Below are positions 38,963 through 52,000 of a stretch of DNA of 64,000 nt, piece after piece. The stretch is from Warburgia ugandensis (lineage: Eukaryota > Streptophyta > Magnoliopsida > Canellales > Canellaceae), in NCBI GenBank assembly GCA_035236585.1, contig CP141128.1:26503618-26567617 (forward strand). Reading direction: 5' to 3'. How positions within the stretch are numbered: position 1 is the first letter of the stretch; the number at the start of each line of letters is the position of its first letter. The notes beneath the pieces are model-generated. The model worked only from the letters and a program-made list of their open reading frames with translations. It was not told the origin of the DNA and did not search any database. The translations under genes and the position numbers were made by a program.

Positions 38963-39515
38963 CCTAATATTCTTGGTAATAGCATCCACTCTTAAGGATC
39001 ACTTTCCTTTGTTTCATTAACATTTAAAGAATTATTTGAATAATTAGCTTATTGGATTTGGTCACATAATGAGAGAAATATATTTAAACTCTTATCTAAG
39101 AGTTTCATTTATGAGAGTATACCTGTGAGGATTTAAGGTCAAGGCATATTTCCAATGGAATTTAAGCATATCCAATTAGAAGTCATGACTTAAATGGTTG
39201 TACACACACATGCACTCTAAGAAATAACTAGAATGAAATGTCTTTAGTATGTGGATGATTTATAAAATGGTCAATCTTCTCCATTAAGTTGTGAAAAACT
39301 TGTAGAGTGCTAATAAATGAGGATTCTTTGAGATAAAATAGGGAACTCAACCTTAATCGATTTGGTCTGTATATTCACTACAAACCCTCATGATGCCTAA
39401 CTCATCCACAAGGGGCAACCTAGGAGTTTAAGGGTTTTTTGCATGTGCTAGATGAAATCGTGAGTACCTATTAAAGTGACACTTTGTACCCGTTTTTATA
39501 AAATAATTTTTCTCA
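38963..39515 (+). mobile_element. Athila-like element, 3' untranslated region after the nested insertion
   Basis: It resumes the host element. CCTAATATTC and GGATCACTTTCCTTT near 38962-39015 match, in reverse, 11740-11790 of the minus-strand element, and the block at 39295-39500 matches 11270-11460. It ends at a deletion that removes the polypurine tract and the first part of the LTR. It is non-coding. Confidence 0.7.
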
Positions 39516-40797
39516 TGTACCTGCATTTTTTACCTAATGAAGCAAAAGTTTGTTATTTTCCTCAAGATTTAAGTTAACCCATATTTGGTAGTGCTAGCCA
39601 ATAAAAGATGTAGCTTAAATCCTTGATTTTCCCACTTGAATTCCATGTTTTCTACCCTCTTTTTCTCTTAGTTTTTAGCTATTTTTCGTTAGCTATTTCA
39701 CCCACTTAGCCTTTGTTTCTCTTAAATTTCCTTATGGATTTTTTTTTGCATGTCATTATACTTTGTATTGTAAGAATTATATTCAATTTTTTTTGTTGTT
39801 TAGATAGGATTTCATGCTTTGGAAAAGTGCATAAATTCTAAAAATTTGGACAGTTTTAAATTTAATGTAAATTGGATATGATTCAATAAATTTATTTGGG
39901 AATTCTTATTATGGAATGTTTCTTTCATCAGTGTACTTAAGATTTGGGTTTTTTCCTTGCATAAAAGTTGTGGTTTCAATAGCTTTATAGTCCAAGATTT
40001 ATTAACTGCTTTTAAGTACCAAAATCTAGAAATTAGTTTTTCCTTAAATTTATGCTTTAATTCCAGCCATCAAAAAATGTTAATTTCTTGAATCCTTAGA
40101 TAACCATTTATATTTTTATGTTTTTTATTATATTTCATGGTTATTTTTCATAGTAAATCATTGTAGGTATATTAAATTTAACTATTTTTAGGGCTTCAGA
40201 ATCATGCGCATGGTTCTAAGTCCCATTGTCCCTTGAACTTTAGTTAATTTAGTTGTTGGATCTTGCATTACAGTAGTTAAATTATTTATTTTTATATTGT
40301 TTTAGGTTTAGAAGGCTCCCTTTTTGAATTTTAGAAAGTTCTAATTCTGGTAGGTTTTAGTTTAAGAAAGTTCTAAATTAGAAAAGTTTTTTTAGGTAGT
40401 TTCCTTAAGTTTAGCTTCCTTATTTGAATCTTTCTAATTCTTTGTAGTTTCTTTATTTGTTACTATTAATTAGTTAAGTTTCCAATTCCAATTGCTTAGT
40501 TGAAGTTTTAGTAAATTTCCCTTACTAAAAAATTCTAGATTAGGAAAGTTTCCCATTTAGCATTTTTTTTTGTTTTTGCTTAGTTTCCATTTCTTGTTTT
40601 TATTTAGTTCTAATTTCATGTTTTACTTTCCATTCTTAATTTAGGGAGGAAAAAATCACTTGAATTTTGGCTAAGTTAGATAGTTTAAAGTAGGAACCAC
40701 CAGCATCACAATAGCTCATTCCTCATGGGATGAACCTCGCTTGTGTGAGAATATTACATTAATTCGTGCACTTGCTAGTTTTAATTAAAATAAAAAT
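39516..40797 (+). repeat. LTR copy D, internally deleted
   Basis: It starts inside the LTR (TGCATTTTTTACCTAATG corresponds to about 3732 in copy A). It then jumps near 39575 to the part equivalent to about 5120 (TTGGTAGTGCTAGCC), and continues to a degenerate end near 40797. About 1.3 kb is lost in the middle. Confidence 0.65.
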
Positions 40798-43234
40798 AGG
40801 ATACTATGCCATTAATGAACACTTCTCAATGGAAAGCAAGATTAGAACCCTCTATAGAGCCTGAAATATTAATTGAGCCTTATAATGTTGAAAACATACT
40901 TGACTGGGACCTACCAACCTTATTTGAACAAACATCAAAAAGCAATGTAGGCCCATTTGAAACCTTACCTATGCCAACTAAACAGGAAGAAAAAGAGCAT
41001 GTTAATGTACTAACCTTCCATCAAGAGTACACCTTAGAAGATAATCAAGGTTTAAGTAGTACCATGTTCCCACCTCTAGTAATACAAGAACAAACTTTTA
41101 GGGAAGGATAGAGTCAGCTTATACTCAATTTCAGGACAATGTAAGGAAAATGAAGGACAAAGATAAACTGAGTACAATGGTCAATGTTATCCCTAAAATT
41201 GGTACAAATAAGGACCATTCATCTCCATATGGTCCAACAAACTTTTACTCCACGATAGTACAAAATGTCATTGTATTACCACCACCTCAAAATACAAGAT
41301 AAAGGAATTATATTGACTACTATGAAATTTTGAAGATGGGGGATTATCAATATGATTCCTCACAATTCAAATTGGTGGTATTCTATTGTGTCACATTGTT
41401 ACCACCACCAAAAATTTCCAAGTAGAGGCAATATATAGACTACCATAAGATTCTAAAATGGCATGAGAAATCTTTCCAGATCATTATTAGGGTTAGGATT
41501 AGGAAAAATAAGTTGTACTAGCTAGGTCTAGGTTTAGATGATTAGATTAGTTATAGGCTATGTCTAGCTAAAGACAACTTAGAATTTTTTTTAAAAGTCT
41601 CATTAGTCTGCATTACCCATTCATCAATTAGGTTTCCTACATTTCAAAACATTGACAACAATGTTTAGTTCAGGTTGGGGGTGCATATATACATGACATT
41701 TCTAACGTTTCTTATATTTTTTTGAAAATTTAAAAAAAATGATAAGTCCTTTATAAAGATGAGAAGTTAGATTTTCTAAATATTCAGTTATCTTCTGAAC
41801 TATAGTATATTAATAGAGTTGTATACAATTAGTTCACTATTTTATTCTTTTTCTAAAGTGTCTCATTAAAAATTAAACTCAAAACATTAATTGCACAAAA
41901 TAGCTGTGCATAGTTTAACTTGAAGAAAAATATAACTTACTGATGCTGAAAAAGATATGTGGAGACTTATAAATCAAGTAAGTTTTGAGCCATTCTTCCT
42001 TTTCTGAGGGTTATATATAAATTCAAAAAAAAATTCAGTCAACATTAGTTCTTAGTTGGTTTCATTATTTTTCATCTTGGTCAGCTATTGAAAAATCACA
42101 TAAGACTATACCATATATCTCTTAAGTGTATAATCATCTTTAAGTCATATGAAACTAAGGAAATCATAGATGCGATCCTTGGTAAACCCAGAGCCTTTAG
42201 CTTGCCATATATTATTTTTTGCTAGTTAGCCCATTGAGCTTTTAAAATATAAGCCTTCTTTTTTTTTAGCCAAATAACCTTTACCTATATTAAGACCCTA
42301 TAATATATCCATTACCCATTTGTTCTGGACATATATAGAGAATATTGAAGAATTTCTTAGAAAAAGTATGAACACTGCAATTCAATAAATGAACATCAAG
42401 GTTAAAAAGAAGAAAATTTTCAAAAAGGCTATATAAAGCTAAGTGAAAAAGAAACAAAAGATAGAAAAATGAAAAAATTAGAATGTTCACTCTTCCGAGG
42501 AAAAATGGAAAACTTGTGACTACACTAATAGAAGACCTTTACATATTTTTTAAACAACCTTTGTTTACCTTTATATTCATTCTTTGATAATCTTACCCAA
42601 GCATACATTTCATCCTAATAGAGTCCTAACTTGATCTTGGGAGAAGTATGGCTTGGATATGATTATAAATGAATAGAAGTTTAGCAGAGTGTAACATTCT
42701 TAATAGTTGATATCCTTTCATGAAATCATTACCATTCCTTCTATGTTATCATCCTTTTGTATGAAATATGTGAGAGTTTTGAATTCGATGAACAATATGC
42801 TACTCACATATTAATGAGAGAGTACATCTTTCTAAGTGACTTCTTTCCGAATGATAAAAATATCGTGTGTGAATTGAAGTCAAAGCATACATTTGGATAG
42901 TTAATACATTTGTGTTATATTAAATATAACACACCCTCACCTTTCGAAGTTTAATAGAATAATGGGATATCTTTAGCATAAGGGTAAGATTTTGAGCCTT
43001 TTTGTTCATCTTTATTAGTCGGATAAAGATAGATACTTAATATAAGCTGAATAAAGGGAAAAAATGTTAAGGATTTTCATTAAAAAATTTAGAATTTTGT
43101 GGGTATATTCATTTCAAACCCTCACGAGTCATAACTCGTCCACCAGGGATCTAAGAAAGTGGAACTTTGTATTTGTTTTTGTAAAATAATCTTTTACATA
43201 TCTCTCTCATGACAAGCAAAATTCTCCTTGGGGG
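40798..43234 (+). mobile_element. Second internal segment, non-autonomous family
   Basis: It matches about 1294-3628 in order: an ORF remnant, the CATTGACAACAATGTTT block near 41651, a long A/T-rich 3' region, and a CCTTGGGGG tract just before the LTR at 43235. No PBS or leader lies between LTR copy D and this segment, so its 5' part was deleted. Apart from the ORF at 40806-41111 and its decayed extension it is non-coding. Confidence 0.6.
40806..41111 (+). CDS. ORF of the non-autonomous family (remnant, unknown function)
   Basis: A 101-codon open stretch, acidic, with ENILDWDLPTLFEQTSK and NVLTFHQEYTLEDNQG. It is the best-preserved coding piece of this family. The frame appears to continue, with stops and shifts, to about 41460, where two LPPP...YIDY blocks lie about 125 bp apart. 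The copy at 1053-1790 shows the same blocks. I know no retroelement domain that it fits. The ATG is simply the first in the open stretch; the original start is probably upstream and lost. It is likely a pseudogene of an element-specific protein. Confidence 0.4.
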   Translation: MPLMNTSQWKARLEPSIEPEILIEPYNVENILDWDLPTLFEQTSKSNVGPFETLPMPTKQEEKEHVNVLTFHQEYTLEDNQGLSSTMFPPLVIQEQTFREG

Positions 43235-45808
43235 TGATAAGTGCTTAATTTTTGCATAAGAGCCACCCAAATAGTACTCATGTGTTACAACTAATAGGGG
43301 TAAAATAGGGTTTTGACCAAAATTCATAACACATGCATTTTTTACCTGGTGACTCAAAAATTCAATATTTTCAGGTCCATAGGATAATCTAAGATAATTA
43401 TGTGATTAAACAGATTTTTTAGAATTTAATTAGAGTTTCACTTTTTATAGGAAGCGAGATGGGGATCTGACAATTGAGATCGATCGGGATGGAAATGAAA
43501 TGTCAAGATCAAAAGATTGACTCAAAGCCTAAAAATCATCAATCCAACATGAGATCAGGGTCAAGATAATATTTAGGACAATCAATGGATGCAATTAAAG
43601 GAGACAAAGGTGGCCAAAGTGGGCACATGCATAAGCCATGCAAAGTCCACCACCTTTGCATGAGTTTCACTTCAAACCTTGAAAAAGAGGACAAGATAGG
43701 GAGCCAAGCTGACCACCAAAACTAAGAATTTGAGCCATTAAGCTATGCCAAGAGAGTCATCTAAGCTAGCCATAAAGCCAAGCTAATGAAGCTCTGAAAC
43801 GTAGCCATCCAAGCCACATAAACTAAGCTTAATGGAAGGCCGTGGTTGGAGGAAAATCCAAATAAATATACTTGGGTTATAGAGATATTTTGAGGAGAAT
43901 TAAGGAAAATTTCATTAGGATAAGGTTACATGTGGACCAACAGAAAATGACCCCTGTATTTTATATATTTTTTCACCTTTTTCCAACTTTTTTCACTTTC
44001 CACCTCACCACTAAGATGCACCACGAATTTCACTTTCCACTCAAGAGTCCCACCTTTCTAAGACTCTCTCACCTTCTTAAACTCTCATCAAAACCATCCA
44101 ACCAATCCCCACTTCCTAAAAAACCACCTAACCAATCACTATCTTCCATCTCACTTCTCTTTCCTATCTTTTCCTACCCATCTCTTTCCTCCTAGCTCTT
44201 ATCTCTTTCCTACCTCATCCCAACCAACCCACTTTCCATATTTCAAGAGATTCCATGATTTTTGACGGGAAGAGATGCCCCTTCCGAAAAAAATGGTGTC
44301 TCCCACCTTAACTCCCTCAAAAGCAGCCCACTTGATGTCTCCTTAAGAAAACCCTAGGAAGCTGCCATCCTAGCCATTCAATCCCTTTATTTTTCATCCC
44401 CACCCTACCTTTACTTGAAGCTACCATCGAAAAATTAGGGCATAGAGCATAAAAGAGGCCCAAAAAGAGAAAACAAGGACAACTTTTGAAGGAAGCAAAG
44501 AACTCTACCTCCAAAGTGAGCAAGCGTCCTCTTCTTTCACTTCTCTTACCTCTTTGCATTAAAGGATTTTTTCTTACGGTGGCTACCATTTCTCCCAAGC
44601 CATTCCATGCCTCCCTCTTGCATGTTTCCATTCAGTCTTGCACATTAAATTCTAGGTTGGTTCTTCATCACTTTATTCTTTCCTTGTTGCTTATTTGATG
44701 GTTCCATGTGTATCTTGTTGAATTGCTTTCTTGAAGCCTTAGATCCTTATATTGAAGGACCACAACTCTCTTGTATGACAGCCAAGTGAGTGTTGACCTT
44801 GAATCAAGTTCCTTGTTCCTTGAATCTCCTTAAGTTTCTTGCCTATCTTTTGCCTTCTTTCTCATCTCTTGTCCCCTCTTTTTATTTAGATCTCTGTTGG
44901 ATTACATGCATTCTTGCTTAAGATTGGAATATTGGATTGTATAGAACAAGATAGAAGCAATTTATTTGGAAGTATTTTGATCATTTAATGGTGGGCACAC
45001 CACACTTGTACCTAAAATCCATGTAATGAGATTGATTTTGGTTTATGATTGAAGTTTACTTTTCGTGAATGTTTTATGTGATTTAAATCTTCCTTTTCAT
45101 AGATGATTAGTTCAGTTATGCATGTTCAAGTCCATACATCATTCACTTTAGACAAGGAGCATCTCTTAGATTAGTTTTACATCTAAGAAACACCATGGTT
45201 CCATGAGCACAACCCCATGAGTCATGCGCATGCTCTTGAAGTGTGATTCTTTGGAAAGTTGCTTTCTTTGATTAGAGTTTCATACATACCATGCTAGCCT
45301 AGTTTGCACTTTAGTTCATGTATATTTTCCATGTTTCATATACACATTCTCTCCATCATTATGTTCATGCACAAATTTCATAGTCCATATGCACCATGTT
45401 ATTTTTGTTTTGCGATTTGTTTAGTTAATGTTAAGACTAGTTCTTCATAGTTTAGGTTTAGTTGCATGCTAGGATAGTTTCAATTATTTCCAATCTTAGT
45501 TTTTTAGAAAGTTCTAATTTTAAAAGGTTTTAATTTTAGGAAGTTTTCATTTAGAAAAGTTTTATTTTTAGAAAGTGTGTTTTAAAAAAGTTGTTAATTT
45601 TAGCATGTTTTAAGTTTTAGCATATTTTCCATCTTCATGTGTTAATTTTCATTTTTAGTTTACTAAAAGATATCTTGAATTTGGATAGGTTAGATAATTT
45701 AAAGTAGGGACCACTAGTATCACAACCATTCAATTCCTCGTGGTATCGACCTCCTCGCATGATTTCATGCACCCAATTCATGTGCTTATGAGTTTTAACT
45801 TAAAATCA
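43235..45808 (+). repeat. LTR copy E, Athila/Tat-like family (3' LTR)
   Basis: It begins TGATAAGTGCTTAATTTTTG after a G-rich tract and ends near GTTTTAACTTAAAATCA, about 2.57 kb. It aligns with copy A, including the AAGCCA-type cluster at about 43670-43815. It abuts the Tat-like gag sequence of the minus-strand element to its right. Open frames at 43872-44195 and 44317-44631 are LTR sequence without domains. Confidence 0.7.
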
Positions 45809-45885
45809 CTATGCATAGAGTGAAGGCAATCTCTTAAAGTTCTTCCATGAAGATTTTAATAAAATTTATTGTCCCCATCACCACT

Positions 45886-46074
45886 CTATTGGTCCCACTC
45901 CCTATTATTATTCCTTCTCCAATCTCTGTTTGGTGGATGATTATTCCTCCTTGGTGGAGATTGATACTTATCATCCATTAGCACTAGTGATCCCTCATTG
46001 AAGATGAGTGGAGGGCCTTGATCACTTCTAGTACTTCCACTAGGTGAGTTACCCTTAGATTGTTGATTAGTCAT
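45886..46074 (-). pseudogene. Gag-like N-terminal fragment, Tat-like element
   Basis: A 62-codon open stretch starts MTNQQSKGNSPSGSTRSDQG and ends in a basic, Asn/Arg/Pro-rich tail (PPRRNNHPPNRDWRRNNNRE). Position after the PBS and leader fits gag. The composition is that of a disordered, RNA-binding region. No further gag follows because LTR copy E interrupts it. Family assignment below the Tat/Athila level is not possible. Confidence 0.4.
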
Positions 46075-47229
46075 TAATGGTGACTAATCTACTTGTATGT
46101 CATTTTGATCATACTTGACCAAACTTCTAATTTTGTCATGTATCCAAAAGTTCATAAAATGAAAGGACTCTCTCTCTCTCTCTTTTAATTGAAAAAACTA
46201 CCCTATATGATGCAACCTAAATGCTAATGATGGGTAATGAAAGAGCACACCATTCAAACAACCCTAAAGCTAGCAAGCAGATAGTTCAATTGTCTTGAAT
46301 TTGTAAGGGAGAGAAGCTTTTAGATTAGCCTACTCTAACACTCCTCTCTTTTAGGCTTATCTCACAGTGTACTAGTTAGATTCTAACCTAACCAACTGCT
46401 TAACACCCTCCTCAGCTAGCCATAAATAGTCTGAGTCATCCAATGTGCTCATTTGAATACCAATGCAATTAGTTAGACAGAGGAACTGAAGTGGCAATGT
46501 GTCACCTCTTTCCAGGAGAGTCCTAGGAGCATGTGATGGCCTCTATAGGTTTCTTGTAATTAGTTTTAAATTAATTTGAAACTTTAGGTTACATGCTTGT
46601 GGTGATTATCCTAGGTGGGCCAAGAGGTGGTGATTAAATCTACCCTTGATCTTGTAGGGTTGGGTACCCTTACTAATTAATTTCCACTCTCCATGGTAGT
46701 TTGATCAACATATAAATCACCTTAAAGCAATAAAAGTATCTTAAAATGCAATTAAATATGAAATATGTTATCTACATGAATTTACTCTACCAAACAATAA
46801 TGCAAAATTATTCTAATTATACAAACCCTAATCTAGAAATTCTTAAGGAGTTAGGACTACAAATAGTGGGATCTTAGATAAGGTCTTCTCATACAAGGGT
46901 GGGACCATTTACATTCCACCTCCATTTTCAAGTTACAATGGACCACCCTTAACTGTATTATTGCAACCCTTTTCAAATGAATTGTGCTTAAAAAATTACA
47001 ATTCTTCCCCACTATAATTCACTCAAAATAAAATTTTAGCTATCCTAATTGGGACCCTCCTTTAACTACTTATCCAATTTCCTACAAAATCAAAAATAGC
47101 AATAAGATTAGGAGGTGGAGTGATTATACACCAAAAAATTGAAAATTAGGCCTAAAAATGCTTAGAATGCAAAATGAATGCAATTTTTAAATTTTTTCTA
47201 TTTTAAATTTTATGAAAACTCCATTGTGG

Positions 47230-47247
47230 ACCCTAACAACTGTGCCA
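47230..47247 (-). other. Primer-binding site, tRNA-Asp type (minus strand)
   Basis: The minus strand reads TGGCACAGTTGTTAGGGT, a decayed form of TGGCGCCGTTGCCGGGGA. It lies 10 bases from the LTR end at 47258. Confidence 0.65.
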
Positions 47248-47257
47248 AAAACTTGAT

Positions 47258-49017
47258 TGTTGTTTGCAAGTGCGCAAACTATTGCAGTATAGTTTGTGAA
47301 ATATGGGTCAATCCCATAGGGACTCAACTTGAAAAGTAAGAGTTTAAATAAAATTTAAATGCCTAAAAATAACAAATTTTAAAGAAATTAAATAAAATTA
47401 TACTAAAACAAACTTAGATCTATTGGTTGACTAAATACATAATACATAATTCCGAATTTAGAATTAACAAACACATAATTCTGAATTTAGAAGAAAGAAA
47501 ATTAAACAAAATAGCAAGCTAAATCAATTTCACTTACTAGATCACTATGAAAATCTCCATATATAATCACATCCAAATCAATCAACCCTCACTAATCCAT
47601 CACTGATGTCTTTGATTACTAATTCAACGGTTGGATTAAGCAAATCTGTCAAAAGATTAATGATATGGATTTATAAAAGCAATCATGAATTGGATGGCTT
47701 AAATTGACTCTCTGAATTCTAGATTTAAGATCAGAACTATTAGAGCAACTAAGAATTGAATTTTGATGAAGATCTAAAAGTGGATTTAAAATCTGAAAAG
47801 ATATGAAATAGGAATTTAGGATAACCTTATAGTTAAAACTGATCCGTTAATTAAGTTTAGTTGAAACAAGACAAGGACTAATTTGAAATTATTCAAGAAC
47901 TTTTTGAGAACAAGAAAAAATAGGGATAAAGATGAAATAAGGCACAGATGTTATGAAAATAATGGACTAAGGAAAAATTGGAATTTTTCCTAAAAAGAGA
48001 AGAAGATGGCATGCAGGGAGCTGCTTCAAACAACTCTGTGTGGCTGTTTGAAAGCTTGAATTTAAAGGAAAAGGAAAGGTATGAGAGTGTAATCAAAATT
48101 GGTTTTTGTCCAGAATGAAATGGATTACAAGAAAGAAACAAAATAGGTAAAAATTAGTGAGAAAAATAGGGGAAAAAAGACACAATTGGAAGTAGGGAAG
48201 AATGGTGAAAAACAAGGAAAAAAAATGCATGAAATAAGGTTAAGAATAGTGAATGAAAAATAAGCTATTAAAGAGTGAGAACAAGAATGGAGATGAGTCA
48301 ATGAGCAAATAATAAGGAAGAATAGGGAACAAGATTGATGGTGAGCAGAGAAGAAGAAAGCACGGACAGTGATGGCAAAGAAGGAAAATGGTAAAAAAAA
48401 AAAAAAAAAAAAACCTAAGGCTAGATTGAAAATGGGACTAGAAGGACAAAAAGGAAAACTTGTAAAGACAGAGGCTATGGCTAGAGATTGAATGGCCAGG
48501 CATTGATCATTCTTCTTCCTTCCTCAGTCTTTCTTTCTCTTTGGTTCTTCTTCAATTCCCTCCTCTACTACGGTTAAGGCCTTTTTATTTTGCTTTCTTC
48601 CCTCTTCTAAGTATTGCCTTTATCGTGCAACCCAAATCAACTTCTCTGTTCCACCTTTGCTTCCTTATTCAAATTTAGTTTCCTACTTAAGAAACTATTT
48701 CTAATTGTCTGCAACTCCTTAATTTTATCCATTTGATCCATGATGATGATCTAGTCATAATTAACTTTATCTGAGTCATCCAACTCCATTTTAGTTTATC
48801 TACAACACATAAAACCCAATTAGAATCATTTTAATCATGATTTATTTATTTGATCTACTCTAATGATCATCTAGCTATTAAAATTTTCCAAACAATAGTT
48901 AGATGATCAATTGAAGCTATAATGCACTTTTAATATTAAAAGTTCAAAATTGGTTGATTAGATGATCTATTCATATGTTAATTTGAGGGTACTTTAGCTA
49001 AAATTGAATGCTCAACA
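47258..49017 (-). repeat. 5' LTR of the Tat-like element
   Basis: The left end (minus-strand 3' end) is GCACTTGCAAACAACA, with ACTATACTGCAATAGTTTGC just upstream, a block commonly seen at the 3' end of Tat-type LTRs. The right end is tentatively CTCAACA at 49017 (TGTTGAG on the minus strand). Length is about 1.76 kb. A 21-base poly(A) run lies at 48393-48413. No gene is present. Confidence 0.55.
48393..48413. repeat. Poly(A) run, 21 bases
   Basis: An uninterrupted A run inside the Tat-like LTR. Confidence 0.9.
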
Positions 49018-49075
49018 CTAAACTTTGGACATGTAGGACTTACTATAAGAGAATTAAATGAGCTTTGATACCAAC
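49018..49075 (-). other. Remnant internal sequence and PBS of a chromovirus-type element
   Basis: The minus strand reads TGGTATCAAAGC at 49073-49062, one base from the usual tRNA-Met primer site TGGTATCAGAGC. Only about 58 bp of internal sequence remains before the Tat-like LTR. The stretch near 49025-49040 (GGACATGTAGGAC) resembles 35959-35971 next to the nested element's 5' LTR. Confidence 0.65.
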
Positions 49076-52000
49076 TGTGATCACCCAGGTTATTAAATAG
49101 TTTTTCTTTATTTTTGAAATGCAAATAGCAAAAACATTATTCTTTGAAAAGCATTTTTTACAAAACCCTGAGTCTCATCACTTTCAAATAAAACACATTT
49201 TAGAAACTCTAAACTATCAAAACAAATATATTTAGTGTTTTTTAGGACTTAGCTAATTACAACTCACAATCCAATTGTATAAATGTACAGGCATACATGA
49301 TTAGAAAGATCAAATAGAAGTCAAATACTTATATTGTCCGCACAGTCTCATGCTACTGTCATCCTTGTTTAAGGTTCCTTCTAGTTTGAGCTACTTTTCC
49401 GTCAAGTCATTTACTTCAAACCTAAGATATTGTAAACATTACAATATCCTAGCAAGCTTGTGCTTGGTAGGTGTTTGAATATCTAATTTGGCAATTTACA
49501 TAAAGCCAAATACAAATGGAGATCCCGGCCATTTATAAATTTGTTCTAAAGAATAGAATGCATTCATAGAGTCTCTGTAGAGTTCCAAGCCAAATCATCT
49601 CACAGAGTAAGCAATTCCATGCCAAATCATCTCATAATATATCAACTCACAAAGTGGGCACATCCAAAACATATTATAAACACATGTAACATAATTAGCA
49701 TAATAAAATACATCCAAGATTAAATCTATCCACCTACAACATCAGCACAGGTAAAATCACAAGTAGATAGGTGAAGGAAAATCCACACTATCAGTATGTA
49801 TAAATTAGCAATAAAGTAGCAAAACATTAAAATCACTACTTGATTCAGTAATAGGAAAATCCATACCAAATCAAAATCAGCACATATTAGCTCTCCAATA
49901 GGCAATTCCATGTCAAATCAATATCTAAGCATGTAAGCTCACAATCCTAAATTGACTGGCTAGATGTCTCTCAATGCATCATCCAATCCATAAATTGTTC
50001 ATATTTTATAATTATACGTTTAGATCTTGCGAGTCTATGTTCCAAATCATAGATTAAGGTCAAGAAACCCTCAATCTAATGATTCAACCACCCATATTAT
50101 GGATCCATGTGGTAAACTAGTTAGATCTCATAATATATGGTATGATCAAATCTTTCAACCTTAGCTCATCATTGATCTGGTGTTGAATGATCAAATTAGA
50201 CTTTTGGGTTTGTAGGTCTACTGTCTGATCATGTTTCAATGATCTAATTTGTAGATCTAATTTACACTTGGGAACCATGTTGGGATCAAAATTTCAACGA
50301 TTGGATGATCTCTTATTGAACTTTGGTTGACACTGGTACACAGGTCCAGAAATGATGAAATCCAAAAAGGTAATTTTTATGCTTTAAATTTGTTAGAATT
50401 TTGGCTTCCTCATTGGAATCCAATCACCATTTTTAGAGAACCCAACTGAAAGTCACAAAATTATTGTGGGAGAGTTGTTGAAAAATTGCAGTCACTAATG
50501 ATTAGTTTTTTCATATTATCTTCGTGAAATCACTTCATTTCTTCCTTGGATGATGGATTAAAGATGGGTTTTCTCTAATTCATCTTCCAATCACATTTCG
50601 CAGAGTTTTTTGATGGATTTTGGTTGAAAGTTGTCAGTTCTTTGCTGTTCATACATACAGTCATCAGATTTCTTCATTCCTACGTGGTTGAACATGGCGG
50701 AGGTGAAAATCCAAGTTTTCTTCCTCCTCCCTACTTCCCTCTTTCCTTCCTTTCCCTCTTCTCTTTCTTCCCATTCTCTTTTGGTTTTCATTGTAGCCCC
50801 ACCACTAGAGTCGAGCTTCGCATGATAGGTTGACCAATGCCACATGGCAAGCACCTCAATTGTGTCATCTGTAGTAAGTGATACGGGGGGGGGATGTCGT
50901 TATCAATTTTGACCCCCCATCATTCATCAACAAAATTTTGGAATTTTTATGCCCTAGTCTCTGTTACATGCACTTTTAATGTCATTGGAAAGCTCCCATT
51001 GTGTGCATTCCAAATTTTTAGGTTTTTAAGTCAAATTTTGAGTTTTTAGAGAATTCATTTTCACATAATTTGATTTTGATGAAATTCAATTCCTCATTCC
51101 ATTTCAACTTTAAACATGATCAGAATACATGAAATGAAGTTAAAAGTTAGGGTTTTTACATGACCCACTTTCAATGAATATCCATTGGCCTCATGATAGA
51201 TGTGGTGAAAGTCCTTCTTGAGTACTGGTGGGCGCATGATTTAGCATAGCTATTCATTGAGCATAATTTGAATACCACGAGATTGTATTTTATTTTATTT
51301 TATTTTTTTGGCTCTTACAAAATAGGATAATGGTTCAAAAGATAAACTTGGATTATGATAGCTAGATGAGTACTCACAACCAGATTGACAAACGTTACCA
51401 ATGAGAGTTGGAAACTCTATGAGCACAAGAGAGTGCTTGGATCATTATTTTGATTTTATTATTTTAACAATGTTTGATGCATTATGATTTTACTTGAATT
51501 GATAAGTTATTATATCTACTTTCTATTGATAGAGGTATACATAGATGCATATGTATGCTCATGAAGTGTTTTGATGCATCACAAGGAATGACTAATAAGA
51601 AGTTAGTCATGAGGTTTAATCGCATTATAAACATGTTTTCAAATCATTTTATATGTGGTAATGCCGTCAATTATAAGTTTGTAGTTTTAGTTTTATCTAC
51701 TGAGTATACCCCATATATTCAACCTAACAAAAACATTGTATATCAGCTCGGGAGAATAGGAGCAAGGAGTGAAAGACTCTAAGAACAAAAGCATATAAAA
51801 AAGTGAGTCATGATGCTAATTAGAGAGTTTATATATCTTATTTGTGTTCCTTGACTATTGATGTGTTCAAGCACAAGTGTTGGATTATATTTCATTTGAA
51901 CTTTACATTTATAATTGGATTGTAATTGATAAACCTTGGAAATGGTTTTTTAAATAAATGGGATATAATATGACTCAAACGTGAGTCTAGTTTTTGAATT

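Larger units (their letters stand above)
45809..47257 (-). mobile_element. Tat-like LTR retrotransposon, 5' internal region
   Basis: Reading leftward from the PBS near 47240 there is about 1.1 kb of untranslated leader, then a short gag-like open stretch (46074-45886), and the element is cut at 45808 by LTR copy E. The 46075-47229 leader has no coding domain that I can identify. Confidence 0.55.

Noticed and set aside
43872..44631. 107- and 104-codon frames on opposite strands
   Set aside because: They lie inside LTR copy E, have biased composition and no recognisable domain.
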